NCBI GenBank assembly: GCA_013138615.1
Contig: WTCK01000197.1
Location: 1 to 10,186, forward strand
Direction of reading: 5' to 3'
DNA from: Candidatus Thorarchaeota archaeon
Lineage (GTDB): Archaea > Asgardarchaeota > Thorarchaeia > Thorarchaeales > Thorarchaeaceae
DNA: 10,186 nucleotides
The notes under the pieces were generated by a model. That model did not search any database. It saw only the letters and a program-made list of their open reading frames with translations, and was not told the DNA's origin. Made by a program: the position numbers and the translations under genes. This document shows positions 1 through 6,184 of the stretch, one piece after another (position 1 is the stretch's first letter; each line of letters begins with the position of its first letter).

Positions 1-1
1 G

Positions 2-268
2 GCTGGATATGACACTCTCTCACTTACACTCGCTGATTTTGTACTAATCCGTAGCTCCCCGCTATTGTTAGTCTTACTAGGTGCGGGCGTTGTCATCGGA
101 GTTGTGGTTCTATACTACTACCATAAGTACCGCCGGGGTGACGAGGTCTTCCCACGCAGAGGAAAGGGCAAATCAACAAGGTTCAAGGATAAGAGTAAGG
201 CGGAGAAACAACGTCAGAAGAAGGAAGATGAGGAGTTCGACGCTGCGGAATTCTTTGGAGTTGAGTGA
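2..268 (+). CDS. C-terminal fragment of a single-pass membrane protein, function unknown
   Basis: The reading frame is open from the first bases of the window and ends at the stop at 266-268, so this is the last 88 residues of a gene that starts upstream. Residues about 20-39 are an uninterrupted hydrophobic stretch (LLLVLLGAGVVIGVVVLYYY), a typical membrane helix. It is followed at once by His/Lys/Arg residues (HKYRR), which by the positive-inside rule places the tail in the cytoplasm. The tail is about 45 residues, rich in Lys/Arg in its first part and acidic at its end (EEFDAAEFFGVE). This looks like a surface or secreted-side protein anchored by one C-terminal helix, an arrangement common in archaea. 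The main domain lies outside the window, so no function can be given. A start inside the window (TTG near 65) would leave no ectodomain and is less likely. Confidence 0.7.
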   Translation, partial: AGYDTLSLTLADFVLIRSSPLLLVLLGAGVVIGVVVLYYYHKYRRGDEVFPRRGKGKSTRFKDKSKAEKQRQKKEDEEFDAAEFFGVE

Positions 269-310
269 ATTGCGCAAAAGATGGCCTTTCGCATGCATCT
301 AGTATGCTAA

Positions 311-320
311 GCTTTATACA
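311..320 (+). promoter_or_regulatory. Probable TATA box of the Roadblock gene
   Basis: The T/A-rich element TTTATACA lies at 313-320 in the gap between the membrane-protein stop and the Roadblock start. Archaeal TATA boxes sit about 26 bases before the transcription start, which would put initiation near 342 and give a leader of about 25 bases carrying the Shine-Dalgarno. It was identified by eye only. Confidence 0.45.
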
Positions 321-355
321 ACCGGAGCCAAAACTCATCCTTGTTTCACTGACCT

Positions 356-362
356 GAGGATG
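356..362 (+). promoter_or_regulatory. Shine-Dalgarno of the Roadblock gene
   Basis: GAGGATG at 356-362 resembles the archaeal anti-16S target GGAGGTGA and sits five bases before the ATG at 368. This fixes the start of the Roadblock gene. Confidence 0.5.
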
Positions 363-367
363 CAAGA

Positions 368-730
368 ATGTCAAGCCGTGTAGATACAATCAACAAGGCA
401 ATTCGTGATTTTGAAACCGTGCCTGGTGTCGAGGGTGCCGCGCTCGTGTCAATGGATGGGCTCATGATTTCTTCTGCCCTCCCAGAGAGCGAGCATGATC
501 GAGTGGCTGCCATCAGCGCCGCGATGCTCTCCTTAGGCGAGAAAGCTGCTGGAGAGCTTGACAGAGGAACCCTCATGGAAATATACGTCAAGGCTGACAA
601 AGGGTTCACTCTTCTGACATCTGTGGGTGATAGTGCACTCCTCCTCGTTCTTGCGAAAGTTGACGCTCAGCTGGGCCTCATTTTCGTGGACATGAAGCGG
701 ATGGCGAAAAACCTTCTGGAGATTCTCTAA
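368..730 (+). CDS. Roadblock/LC7 domain protein (MglB-like)
   Basis: This 120-residue protein consists of a single Roadblock/LC7 domain. Visible family features are the N-terminal helix, then VPGVEGAALVSMDGLMISSALP (residues about 18-39), the helix around AAISAAMLSLGEKAAGEL, the strand around RGTLMEIYVKADKGFTLLTSVGDSALLLVLA, and the final LGLIFVDMKRMAKNLLEIL. In this family homodimers bind small GTPases; bacterial MglB is the GTPase-activating protein of MglA. Archaea carry many such domains whose partners are mostly untested. The start ATG has a good Shine-Dalgarno and a TATA-like box upstream. No GTPase gene is adjacent, but an MglA-like GTPase lies about 7.4 kb downstream on the same strand. 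The domain call is firm. The idea that it regulates that GTPase is only inference. Confidence 0.9.
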   Translation: MSSRVDTINKAIRDFETVPGVEGAALVSMDGLMISSALPESEHDRVAAISAAMLSLGEKAAGELDRGTLMEIYVKADKGFTLLTSVGDSALLLVLAKVDAQLGLIFVDMKRMAKNLLEIL

Positions 731-793
731 CTTACCATCCACCCACTTCCACTTGTGTGTTGATAGCCCGTTGCCCGAAACTTGTTCAATCAT

Positions 794-807
794 GGACATC
801 AATGTCC
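794..807. repeat. Short inverted repeat (6-bp arms)
   Basis: GGACAT at 794-799 and ATGTCC at 802-807 are exact reverse complements separated by CA. A two-base loop is too tight for a full RNA hairpin, so the innermost pair would open. It may be part of a transcript-end structure, or chance. Confidence 0.4.
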
Positions 808-837
808 TTGACTGATGTTCGGTTCCTGATTCATTGA

Positions 838-854
838 GGTCTGCTCTGCAGACC
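838..854. repeat. Perfect hairpin, 7-bp stem and 3-base loop
   Basis: GGTCTGC at 838-844 and GCAGACC at 848-854 are exact reverse complements around the loop TCT. It sits mid-way between two converging genes, where a bidirectional transcript end would be expected, but there is no T-run next to it on either strand. Confidence 0.5.
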
Positions 855-1035
855 CTACTGGATCTGCGACAAGTCTTACGTCCTCTCCACAGGCGTTTTC
901 TGTCTCCGTCCAACTGGCGGCGACCAAATTACATGGAAACCCTAGCAATCTGCATTGCACATCCACACCACTCAATCTTGAGCAGAATGTTATAAGCACC
1001 TGCAAAATGTCTTGAATTGTACAAGTTCTTGGTAG

Positions 1036-2277
1036 CTATTGCATCCCCTTCACTATTGCATTCACCACATGACGAGCTATCTCTCTTTTTGATGATATGG
1101 GGATTTTTTCAATCAATCCCTTCTGACCGACTATCAAAACCTCGTTCGTATCCGTTCCAAATGCAACTCCAGGTCTTTGAGCGTCGTTCGCGATAACTAA
1201 ATCGCATATGCCCGATTCTATCTTCCGGTGGGCACGTTTCTCCAACTCCTTATCGGTCACGCCTGACTCCACTTTGAAGCCCACAATGAACAAACCCTTG
1301 TGCTTCGCTCTAGCTTCTTCGATAATCTTTTTCGTTGGGACAAGTTTGACTGTAAGTTCGTCGCCCGATTCTATCTTTTTGTCAATGGTCTTCTCGGGAA
1401 TGTAATCAAGCACAGCAGCAGTCGATACAAGTACATTCACTCCTCCACCAGACAGGGCCGTCATCACGGCGTCCAGCATATCTTTGGACGTATCGACGCT
1501 CTCGAAGTTGGCTCTATCGGGCGCCCTCTGTCCGGTAGGGCCCATGATTAGGGTCGCTTCTGCTCCCCTCGCAATCACTTCTTCAACAATGGCAATGCCC
1601 ATCTTTCCAGTAGACGGATTGGTGATGAAACGCACTCTATCAATCCAACCTCTAGTTGGTCCTGCAGTTATCAAGAAATGCATGCCCTGAAGATCCTTAG
1701 GTCCAAGAAGCGCGATAGCCTCACTCACTATTGCAGTAACTTCAGGAATCTTCGCCTTCGCCTCTTCCATCTTGGGGTTCATAACGTGAACTCCAATCCC
1801 CCTAAGCACTTCGATGTTCTTAATCACCGCGGGATGATCATACATGGATTCGTGCATGGCAGGCACTATTAGGACTTCGATGCCTGCTCCAATCGCTGAG
1901 GAAACCGTGGTTGTCACTGGCGTGTCATCGATGCCGTTGGCAATCTTGCCGATGGTGTTTGCTGTGGCTGGCGCAATCAAGACCAAATCAACATGGTCTT
2001 CATGCTTTCCAGCCAATGTTATGTGCTCAATCTGACCGGTTAGTTCCGTTACAACTGGATTCCCAGTTGCCCACTCAAGTAGGTCTGGGTGAATTATATT
2101 CTGTGCCATTGCACTCATAACTACGTAGATTTCAGCTCCATGTCGCATGAGGCTCCTTGCTAGAGCAACACACTCGACAGCTGCCACGCTCCCTGTGACG
2201 CAAAGGGCAATGGTTCTATCTTCTAGGAGGTTGCTGAGACTGCCTTTGATCAGTTTTGAGGTATGTTCGGCTGACAC
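1036..2277 (-). CDS. coaBC: Bifunctional phosphopantothenoylcysteine decarboxylase / phosphopantothenate-cysteine ligase (CoaBC, Dfp)
   Basis: This 413-residue protein carries both CoaBC domains at the usual length. The N-terminal CoaC flavoprotein has the FMN-binding start ALCVTGSVAAVE (24-35), the catalytic His of the HITL motif (H85), the loop APATANTIGKIANGI (102-116) and PAMHESM (139-145). The last has His where the bacterial substrate-clamp motif has Asn, a form known in archaeal members. The C-terminal CoaB part has TAGPTRGWIDRVRFITN (204-220) followed by PSTGKMG, then the DYIPEK...KK segment (291-301) for nucleotide and phosphopantothenate binding, and IANDA (362-366). CoaB joins cysteine to 4'-phosphopantothenate; CoaC decarboxylates the product to 4'-phosphopantetheine. 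The start is GTG at 2277, because an in-frame TGA lies three codons upstream. No Shine-Dalgarno is close, but a TATA-like box at 2308-2317 would give a nearly leaderless mRNA. The other CoA genes are divergent from it. Confidence 0.95.
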   Translation of the reverse strand: MSAEHTSKLIKGSLSNLLEDRTIALCVTGSVAAVECVALARSLMRHGAEIYVVMSAMAQNIIHPDLLEWATGNPVVTELTGQIEHITLAGKHEDHVDLVLIAPATANTIGKIANGIDDTPVTTTVSSAIGAGIEVLIVPAMHESMYDHPAVIKNIEVLRGIGVHVMNPKMEEAKAKIPEVTAIVSEAIALLGPKDLQGMHFLITAGPTRGWIDRVRFITNPSTGKMGIAIVEEVIARGAEATLIMGPTGQRAPDRANFESVDTSKDMLDAVMTALSGGGVNVLVSTAAVLDYIPEKTIDKKIESGDELTVKLVPTKKIIEEARAKHKGLFIVGFKVESGVTDKELEKRAHRKIESGICDLVIANDAQRPGVAFGTDTNEVLIVGQKGLIEKIPISSKREIARHVVNAIVKGMQ

Positions 2278-2307
2278 TTTTGTTCACAAAATCCTCGGAA
2301 CACATGC

Positions 2308-2317
2308 AGATAAAATG
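2308..2317 (-). promoter_or_regulatory. Candidate TATA box for coaBC
   Basis: On the minus strand this reads CATTTTATCT, centred about 36 bases before the GTG start of coaBC. Initiation about 26 bases downstream would leave a leader of roughly ten bases, consistent with the lack of a well-placed Shine-Dalgarno. It was identified by eye only. Confidence 0.35.
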
Positions 2318-2363
2318 AACGAAGCTGACCATAACGCATCATATCCTGTGTATGCCCCCAAAG

Positions 2364-2371
2364 AATATATG
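2364..2371 (+). promoter_or_regulatory. Candidate TATA box for the 311-residue gene
   Basis: The A/T-rich element AATATATG lies about 65 bases before the GTG at 2433. It would place initiation near 2393 and leave a leader of about 40 bases containing a Shine-Dalgarno-like AGAGGT at 2413-2418. The near-symmetric element could also read on the other strand toward coaBC. Confidence 0.35.
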
Positions 2372-2432
2372 AGGTAACAAAGAAAAGTCTGTACGCCAAC
2401 GACGGGCACCTTAGAGGTAAAGCCGTCTATGA

Positions 2433-3368
2433 GTGTGCGCGTTGGTAGTCGCTATTGAAGGAACTGTAACGGACCTCTTTGGCGGCGCGATAGAGTTTCG
2501 ACATTACGATGGCGGGTGCGAACTGTTGGCTGGATCTCCCTCAGAATTCGATGACATTCTAAGCAAGCTCCAACCAGAAAAGAAGGCACAATTCCAATCC
2601 TTCGACCGTGTCGTGTCTGCTTTCGGAACACCATCCCAATCCCTATTTGTCCTTGACAATGATGGTGAACTTGACACATTCCAACGTGACTTCAACGAAT
2701 TCCTCAAATCCACAAAGCGACTTGATCCAGAAACGCGAGAACTACCTTATCATATGGTTCGAATAGGGTACGACGGGGATATGCTCGACGATATGTACAG
2801 ACTGACCGTTTCCAGTAAAACTGCAACAGCTGAAGCGGCAAAGCTGGATCCCTCACTACTCTACTCAAAACAAGCCATTTTCCAGCACCTCTATCAGGCC
2901 ATCACCAAAGACAAATTCATAGTGTTCTATGTTGCAGAGTTTCCTCTCGCATACTACTTCGAAATAGCTGTTGCAGTTGATGTGGAGGAACTTGCTGACG
3001 TAATGGATCCGACTGTGCACGATTTGACAATTTTGCGGTACCTGAACGATCTAAGGCGCCTAGGCTCTGAAGAGCATCGTAAGACATACAGCTTCTTCTA
3101 CAGAATAAGCACCTCTCTACTAATGGAACTTTCAAATGTATTCCTAGTTGTCCCAACAGCCGGTATGAACAGGCACATCGTTGTAATGAGTTGGAGAACA
3201 CAGAGCCTACTGCTGGGCTTCAGTCCTCTTACTTGGTCCTCTGGCAGCTTCAATGTCTTCGACCTGAGTGGCCGCGACATAGATGCGCGCTGGGCTTATC
3301 CTGCACCTGCTTCCAACGATCCGCGAGTGAAGCAATACACCAGCTTGGTACCGCTAGACAAGGATTGA
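2433..3368 (+). CDS. Uncharacterised 311-residue protein between the CoA genes
   Basis: I do not recognise the family. The frame is long and lacks any competing ORF of quality. The protein looks soluble, with no signal peptide and no clear membrane helix; the only hydrophobic patch is around FIVFYVAEFPLAYYFEIAVAVDVEEL, which fits buried beta strands. The first 15 residues (ALVVAIEGTVTDLFGG) look like a beta strand and turn, and the C-terminal third is rich in Ser, Trp and hydrophobic residues. No P-loop, Rossmann glycine pattern, metal-binding cluster or helix-turn-helix stands out. Codon 1 is GTG, with TGA directly in front in frame; TTG at 2442 is an alternative. AGAGGT at 2413-2418 is a rather distant Shine-Dalgarno. 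The overlapping ATG at 2429 reads only ten codons. The gene is divergent from coaBC and co-oriented with the pantoate kinase operon, 107 bases upstream of it with a separate promoter, so a CoA-related job is possible but unproven. Confidence 0.75.
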   Translation: MCALVVAIEGTVTDLFGGAIEFRHYDGGCELLAGSPSEFDDILSKLQPEKKAQFQSFDRVVSAFGTPSQSLFVLDNDGELDTFQRDFNEFLKSTKRLDPETRELPYHMVRIGYDGDMLDDMYRLTVSSKTATAEAAKLDPSLLYSKQAIFQHLYQAITKDKFIVFYVAEFPLAYYFEIAVAVDVEELADVMDPTVHDLTILRYLNDLRRLGSEEHRKTYSFFYRISTSLLMELSNVFLVVPTAGMNRHIVVMSWRTQSLLLGFSPLTWSSGSFNVFDLSGRDIDARWAYPAPASNDPRVKQYTSLVPLDKD

Positions 3369-3380
3369 CCTTACCATCCC

Positions 3381-3389
3381 CCCTTTTTG
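3381..3389 (+). terminator. Possible T-run terminator after the 311-residue gene
   Basis: A run of C bases followed by TTTTT (3385-3389) begins about 16 bases after the stop. Archaeal transcription commonly ends at T-runs without a hairpin. A second, longer run of seven T at 3449-3455 could also serve, but it lies inside the next promoter. Confidence 0.35.
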
Positions 3390-3397
3390 ATGAAACA

Positions 3398-3411
3398 TAT
3401 ACATGTATATA
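3398..3411. promoter_or_regulatory. Perfect 14-bp palindrome, possible operator
   Basis: ATATACATGTATAT is identical to its own reverse complement. It lies about 26 bases upstream of the likely TATA box of the pantoate kinase operon, a position where archaeal dimeric activators or repressors bind. Its A/T-rich sequence could also act as a TATA-like element. The function is inferred from position and symmetry alone. Confidence 0.4.
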
Positions 3412-3436
3412 CCGAGTGCATGTTACAATGGATTAC

Positions 3437-3447
3437 TTTATACTTAT
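3437..3447 (+). promoter_or_regulatory. Probable TATA box of the pantoate kinase operon
   Basis: TTTATACTTAT is the best TATA-like match in the gap and is centred about 35 bases before the TTG start. Initiation about 26 bases downstream would fall near 3467, giving a leader of about nine bases. This fits the absence of any Shine-Dalgarno. Confidence 0.5.
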
Positions 3448-3475
3448 CTTTTTTTCATAACGAACGACCGACACC

Positions 3476-4393
3476 TTGAATTCGCGACTGAAAAAGGCGC
3501 GCGCTTTCGCGCCTGGACACATCACGGGCCTCTTCGAAATACATGATGGTCATGCTGATCCCCTTTATCGTGGTTCTGTAGGTGCTGGTTTCTCTGTGAC
3601 CGCTGGAACGGCCACCACGGTGACTGTCGAACAACAGGCCACCCGCGAGATAATCGTGGAATACAATGATGAGATCATCCATGCTCCAGTGACTAGAACG
3701 GTGGTAGAACGATTGCTCAGTCAACACAACAGAAACATGAAGGTTAGAGTTCAGCACGAGTCTGCTCTACCAATTGGTGTTGGTTTTGGAGCGTCTGGTG
3801 CTGGTGCTCTTAGCACAGCAATCTCACTTGGTCATATTTTGAACAACGATTTAACCCTAGAAGAGGCAGCGAGATACGCCCATTACGCCGAGGTCACAAA
3901 TCACACTGGGTTGGGTGACGTGCTGGCACAGGTGGCTGGCGGGTTTGAAATACGACTTAAACCTGGAGCTCCTGGCGTCGGCGAGATAATGAACATATCA
4001 AGTGCTCACATGCCCCATGTTGTGTTGGCAGGTGCTACAGGCCTTGAAACTAAGAATTTCCTGACAGACATGTCATGGCGTGCGCGCATCAATGAGGTCG
4101 GTGGTGCATTAGCCAAACGCGTCATGTCAAATCCTACTGTTGAAACCTTTGTGGCATGCTCAAGAGAATTCGCCAATGAAACCGGTCTGATGACTGAAAG
4201 AGTGGAATCTGCACTCGCGGATTTATCCTCGCGGGGATTCGGAGCTTCAAGCATGGTAATGCTGGGTGACTCAGTCTTCTGTTTTTGCGCTAAATCAGAT
4301 ACGGCGTTAGCTGTCAAGATACTCTCTGACCATTGGAAATCCTCGGAAATCATGTCGACCTCCATTGCGAATCAGGGGGGGCGGTTGGTCTAA
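3476..4393 (+). CDS. Pantoate kinase (archaeal PoK, GHMP family)
   Basis: This 305-residue GHMP-fold kinase transfers phosphate from ATP to pantoate, giving 4-phosphopantoate, the archaeal entry step from pantoate to CoA. Family features are the N-terminal FAPGHITGLFEIHDG (11-25), RGSVGAGFSVTAG (32-44), the ATP-binding GHMP loop ALPIGVGFGASGAGALS (97-113), TGLGDVLAQVAGGFE (144-158) and a late glycine-rich stretch GFGASSMVML (254-263) matching GHMP motif 3. The length fits the family. The start is TTG at 3476: the in-frame stop TAA at 3458 rules out anything earlier, and the family's conserved N-terminus begins about ten residues later. There is no Shine-Dalgarno but a well-placed TATA box, suggesting a leaderless or nearly leaderless mRNA. 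It is the first gene of an operon. Its stop shares one base with the next gene's ATG, which implies translational coupling with the enzyme that uses its product. Confidence 0.95.
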   Translation: MNSRLKKARAFAPGHITGLFEIHDGHADPLYRGSVGAGFSVTAGTATTVTVEQQATREIIVEYNDEIIHAPVTRTVVERLLSQHNRNMKVRVQHESALPIGVGFGASGAGALSTAISLGHILNNDLTLEEAARYAHYAEVTNHTGLGDVLAQVAGGFEIRLKPGAPGVGEIMNISSAHMPHVVLAGATGLETKNFLTDMSWRARINEVGGALAKRVMSNPTVETFVACSREFANETGLMTERVESALADLSSRGFGASSMVMLGDSVFCFCAKSDTALAVKILSDHWKSSEIMSTSIANQGGRLV

Positions 4394-5193
4394 TGGCGAG
4401 GATTACTGTTCCTGACGATCATCCTCGCAAGGTTTCCCTTGATATCAGAGATACTGTGATTGAAGGTCATCAGTCCAACGTTTTAGCAACAGCTGGCCTA
4501 TTGGCACATGGACGCGGGGAAGCATTTGACTACCTCATCGGGGAACGCACAACAGCTCAAGCAGATGCGGCAATCCGAGCAGCTGTTGCGGCAATGTTAA
4601 CAGCGAAACATCCAGTCATTAGTGTGAATGGCAATGCATGTGCGCTTGTTCCAAAGGATCTTGTTTCACTATCTGAGCTGACTGGGGCTCCTCTTGAGAT
4701 TAACCTCTTTTACTATCGTCCGGAACGAGAGGAAGCCATCAAGTCGGCCCTTCTGACTGCTGGGGCAAAGGAAGTGCTGGGCACACATGACCGGCCGTCA
4801 GCCACGATACCAGAGCTATCTAGCACCCGAAGAAAAGTTGATCCCGATGGTATTGGAACTGCAGACGTTGTGTTGGTCCCTCTCGAAGATGGTGACCGAA
4901 CCGAGGCTCTGAAACGAGTCAACAAGTTCGTTTTAACAATTGATTTGAATCCGATGAGCCGCACAGCAATCTATTCTGACATCACGATTGTTGATAATAT
5001 CGTGCGGGCATTGCCTCTGATGGTGGAATGCGCACGAGAAATGAAAGACATGTCAGTGACCGATCTTGAACAAATCGTGTCAGATTTTAGCAATGAAGAA
5101 AATTTGATGGAATCCATACGTTTGATCATGAAGCATCTTGAATCCAAGGCCAAATCTTCTATGACAAACACATCGACCAGTGGGAGGAAATGA
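4393..5193 (+). CDS. 4-phosphopantoate-beta-alanine ligase (archaeal phosphopantothenate synthetase, PPS)
   Basis: This 266-residue enzyme joins 4-phosphopantoate and beta-alanine with ATP to give 4'-phosphopantothenate. It is the archaeal replacement for pantothenate synthetase working in the opposite order to bacteria. Family motifs are conspicuous: GLLAHGRGEAFDYLIGERT (35-53), ISVNGNACALVP (76-87), the stretch LGTHDRPSATIPELSSTRR (129-147), the nearly invariant ADVVLVPLEDGDRTEAL (157-173), and IDLNPMSRTA...ITIVDN (183-202). The start is the ATG at 4393 that overlaps the kinase stop (taATG); a longer in-frame ATG at 4333 would add 20 residues translated inside the kinase gene and outside the family's N-terminus. 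A run of seven G (4375-4381) lies upstream, but no clean Shine-Dalgarno, which fits coupled re-initiation. The C-terminal 15 residues are polar and poorly conserved in character. The call is very secure. Confidence 0.95.
   Translation: MARITVPDDHPRKVSLDIRDTVIEGHQSNVLATAGLLAHGRGEAFDYLIGERTTAQADAAIRAAVAAMLTAKHPVISVNGNACALVPKDLVSLSELTGAPLEINLFYYRPEREEAIKSALLTAGAKEVLGTHDRPSATIPELSSTRRKVDPDGIGTADVVLVPLEDGDRTEALKRVNKFVLTIDLNPMSRTAIYSDITIVDNIVRALPLMVECAREMKDMSVTDLEQIVSDFSNEENLMESIRLIMKHLESKAKSSMTNTSTSGRK
5183..5187 (+). promoter_or_regulatory. Shine-Dalgarno of ketopantoate reductase inside the end of the synthetase gene
   Basis: GGAGG at 5183-5187 lies seven bases before the ATG at 5195 and within the last codons of the preceding gene. 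It decides the start in favour of 5195 over the in-frame GTG at 5180, which would put the ribosome-binding site inside the coding region. Confidence 0.75.
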
Positions 5194-5194
5194 A

Positions 5195-6184
5195 ATGAGA
5201 ATCGTTATCATGGGATCTGGTGCAATTGGTGGTCTCTATGGTGGGCTGCTTAGTCTAAGCGGTGAGGATGTTATTCATCTCGTCGGAAGAAAGCGCCAGA
5301 TGGAATCTATTCGTGACAATAATCTTCGAATCACGGGGATACTTGGCGACCATGAGATACGCCTAAATGTTACAGAAGACCCTACTGATATTCACAGTGC
5401 TGACCTAGTTTTCATTACGACCAAAGCGTATGACACAATCGAAGCGGCTTCCCAAATCCGCCATCTTGTAGACGGTGGAGCATACGTTCTATGCCTCCAG
5501 AATGGTCTTGATACGGAAGTTAAGGTGGCTGAGTACCTTGGCACCACTAGAGTGCTCAGAGGGACAACTTGCATGGGTGCTCTGGTTACAGGACCCGGCG
5601 AGATAACTGCTACTGGCTGCGGAATCACAGAGATTGGTTCCCATTTTCCTGAAAACGGTGAGATGGTCGACAAGGTTGTCAAACGCTTGAAGCAAGCAGG
5701 CTTTGATGTAAGATCGTCCGATAATATCGAGGGAGTCGTCTGGACAAAGACGATTGTGAATTGTGGTATTAATCCCATAGGAGCCCTGACTGGTCTTACG
5801 AACGGAGAAATCCACGATGACATGGCCCTTCGGAATTTAGTGGTCAAACTTGTCGAAGAGGCAGCCCAAGTGGCTGATACTCTGGATGTGCAGCTGACTA
5901 CTGATGACCCTATTCGATATACGTTGGGAACTGCAAAGGCCACTGCTGAGAATACGAACTCCATGTTACAGGACGTTCGCGCCTGTAAGCGAACCGAGAT
6001 TGAATCAATAACTGGTGAAGTCATCCGACGAGCAGAAGAGCTTGGGATTGATACGCCTTTCAGCGAAACCATCTATGCTCTCATCAAGGCTTTGGAGTCC
6101 AAGCGGTTAATCGATGTGGAATCAAAGCCGGAGATGTGCCCTCTTGCTACAGAGGAGTTGCTCAAGGCAATTTCTACACCTTGA
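5195..6184 (+). CDS. panE: 2-dehydropantoate 2-reductase (ketopantoate reductase)
   Basis: This 329-residue enzyme reduces ketopantoate to pantoate with NAD(P)H. The N-terminal Rossmann fold shows MRIVIMGSGAIGGLYGG (1-17), FITTKAYDT (73-81) and LQNGLDTE (101-108). The C-terminal helical domain carries WTKTIVNCGINPIGALTGLTNG (183-204), with the family's catalytic Lys (K185) and Asn residues, and NSMLQD...RTEIESITGEV (255-276) with the substrate-binding Ser and Glu. It is somewhat longer than bacterial PanE, with a C-terminal tail of about 25 residues. The gene starts one base after the synthetase stop with a strong Shine-Dalgarno and is the last gene of the operon, supplying pantoate to the kinase encoded first. 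Some archaeal ketopantoate reductases are inhibited by CoA, so this may be the pathway's control point, which is inference here. Its last 11 bases overlap the convergent hydrolase gene. Confidence 0.95.
   Translation: MRIVIMGSGAIGGLYGGLLSLSGEDVIHLVGRKRQMESIRDNNLRITGILGDHEIRLNVTEDPTDIHSADLVFITTKAYDTIEAASQIRHLVDGGAYVLCLQNGLDTEVKVAEYLGTTRVLRGTTCMGALVTGPGEITATGCGITEIGSHFPENGEMVDKVVKRLKQAGFDVRSSDNIEGVVWTKTIVNCGINPIGALTGLTNGEIHDDMALRNLVVKLVEEAAQVADTLDVQLTTDDPIRYTLGTAKATAENTNSMLQDVRACKRTEIESITGEVIRRAEELGIDTPFSETIYALIKALESKRLIDVESKPEMCPLATEELLKAISTP

Larger units (their letters stand above)
731..1035. other. Gene-free spacer between converging genes
   Basis: These 305 bases separate the 3' ends of the Roadblock gene and coaBC. 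The possible ORFs (for example minus-strand 799-1005 and 533-913) have no recognisable motif and no Shine-Dalgarno, and the second runs into the Roadblock gene antisense. Two perfect short inverted repeats are present, at 794-807 and 838-854, and are listed separately. I see no long T-run, no tRNA T-loop and no convincing C/D-box pair. Confidence 0.55.

Noticed and set aside
533..913. A 126-residue minus-strand frame crossing the Roadblock gene and the spacer
   Set aside because: Half of it is antisense to the Roadblock gene, the composition is not protein-like and no start signal is visible.
799..1005. A 68-residue minus-strand frame in the spacer before coaBC
   Set aside because: Cys-, Ser- and Asn-rich without motifs and no Shine-Dalgarno or convincing promoter.
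2429..2460. ATG at 2429 as the start of the 311-residue gene
   Set aside because: That frame reaches a stop after nine codons. The long frame starts at GTG 2433.
4375..4381. Run of seven G bases near the end of pantoate kinase as a frameshift site
   Set aside because: The zero frame continues normally for four more codons to a stop that overlaps the next ATG, and both proteins are full length, so no frameshift is needed.
4333..4392. Upstream start for phosphopantothenate synthetase
   Set aside because: It would add 20 residues overlapping the kinase gene. The conserved family N-terminus fits the ATG at 4393, which overlaps the kinase stop in the usual coupled manner.
5180..5194. GTG start for ketopantoate reductase
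   Set aside because: The Rossmann strand begins right at the ATG at 5195, and GGAGG at 5183-5187 is correctly spaced for that ATG.
5392..6072. A 226-residue open frame on the minus strand inside ketopantoate reductase
   Set aside because: It is fully antisense to a gene with unmistakable family motifs. Its protein is Ser/Thr/Pro/Val-rich without any motif, as expected from a shadow frame.
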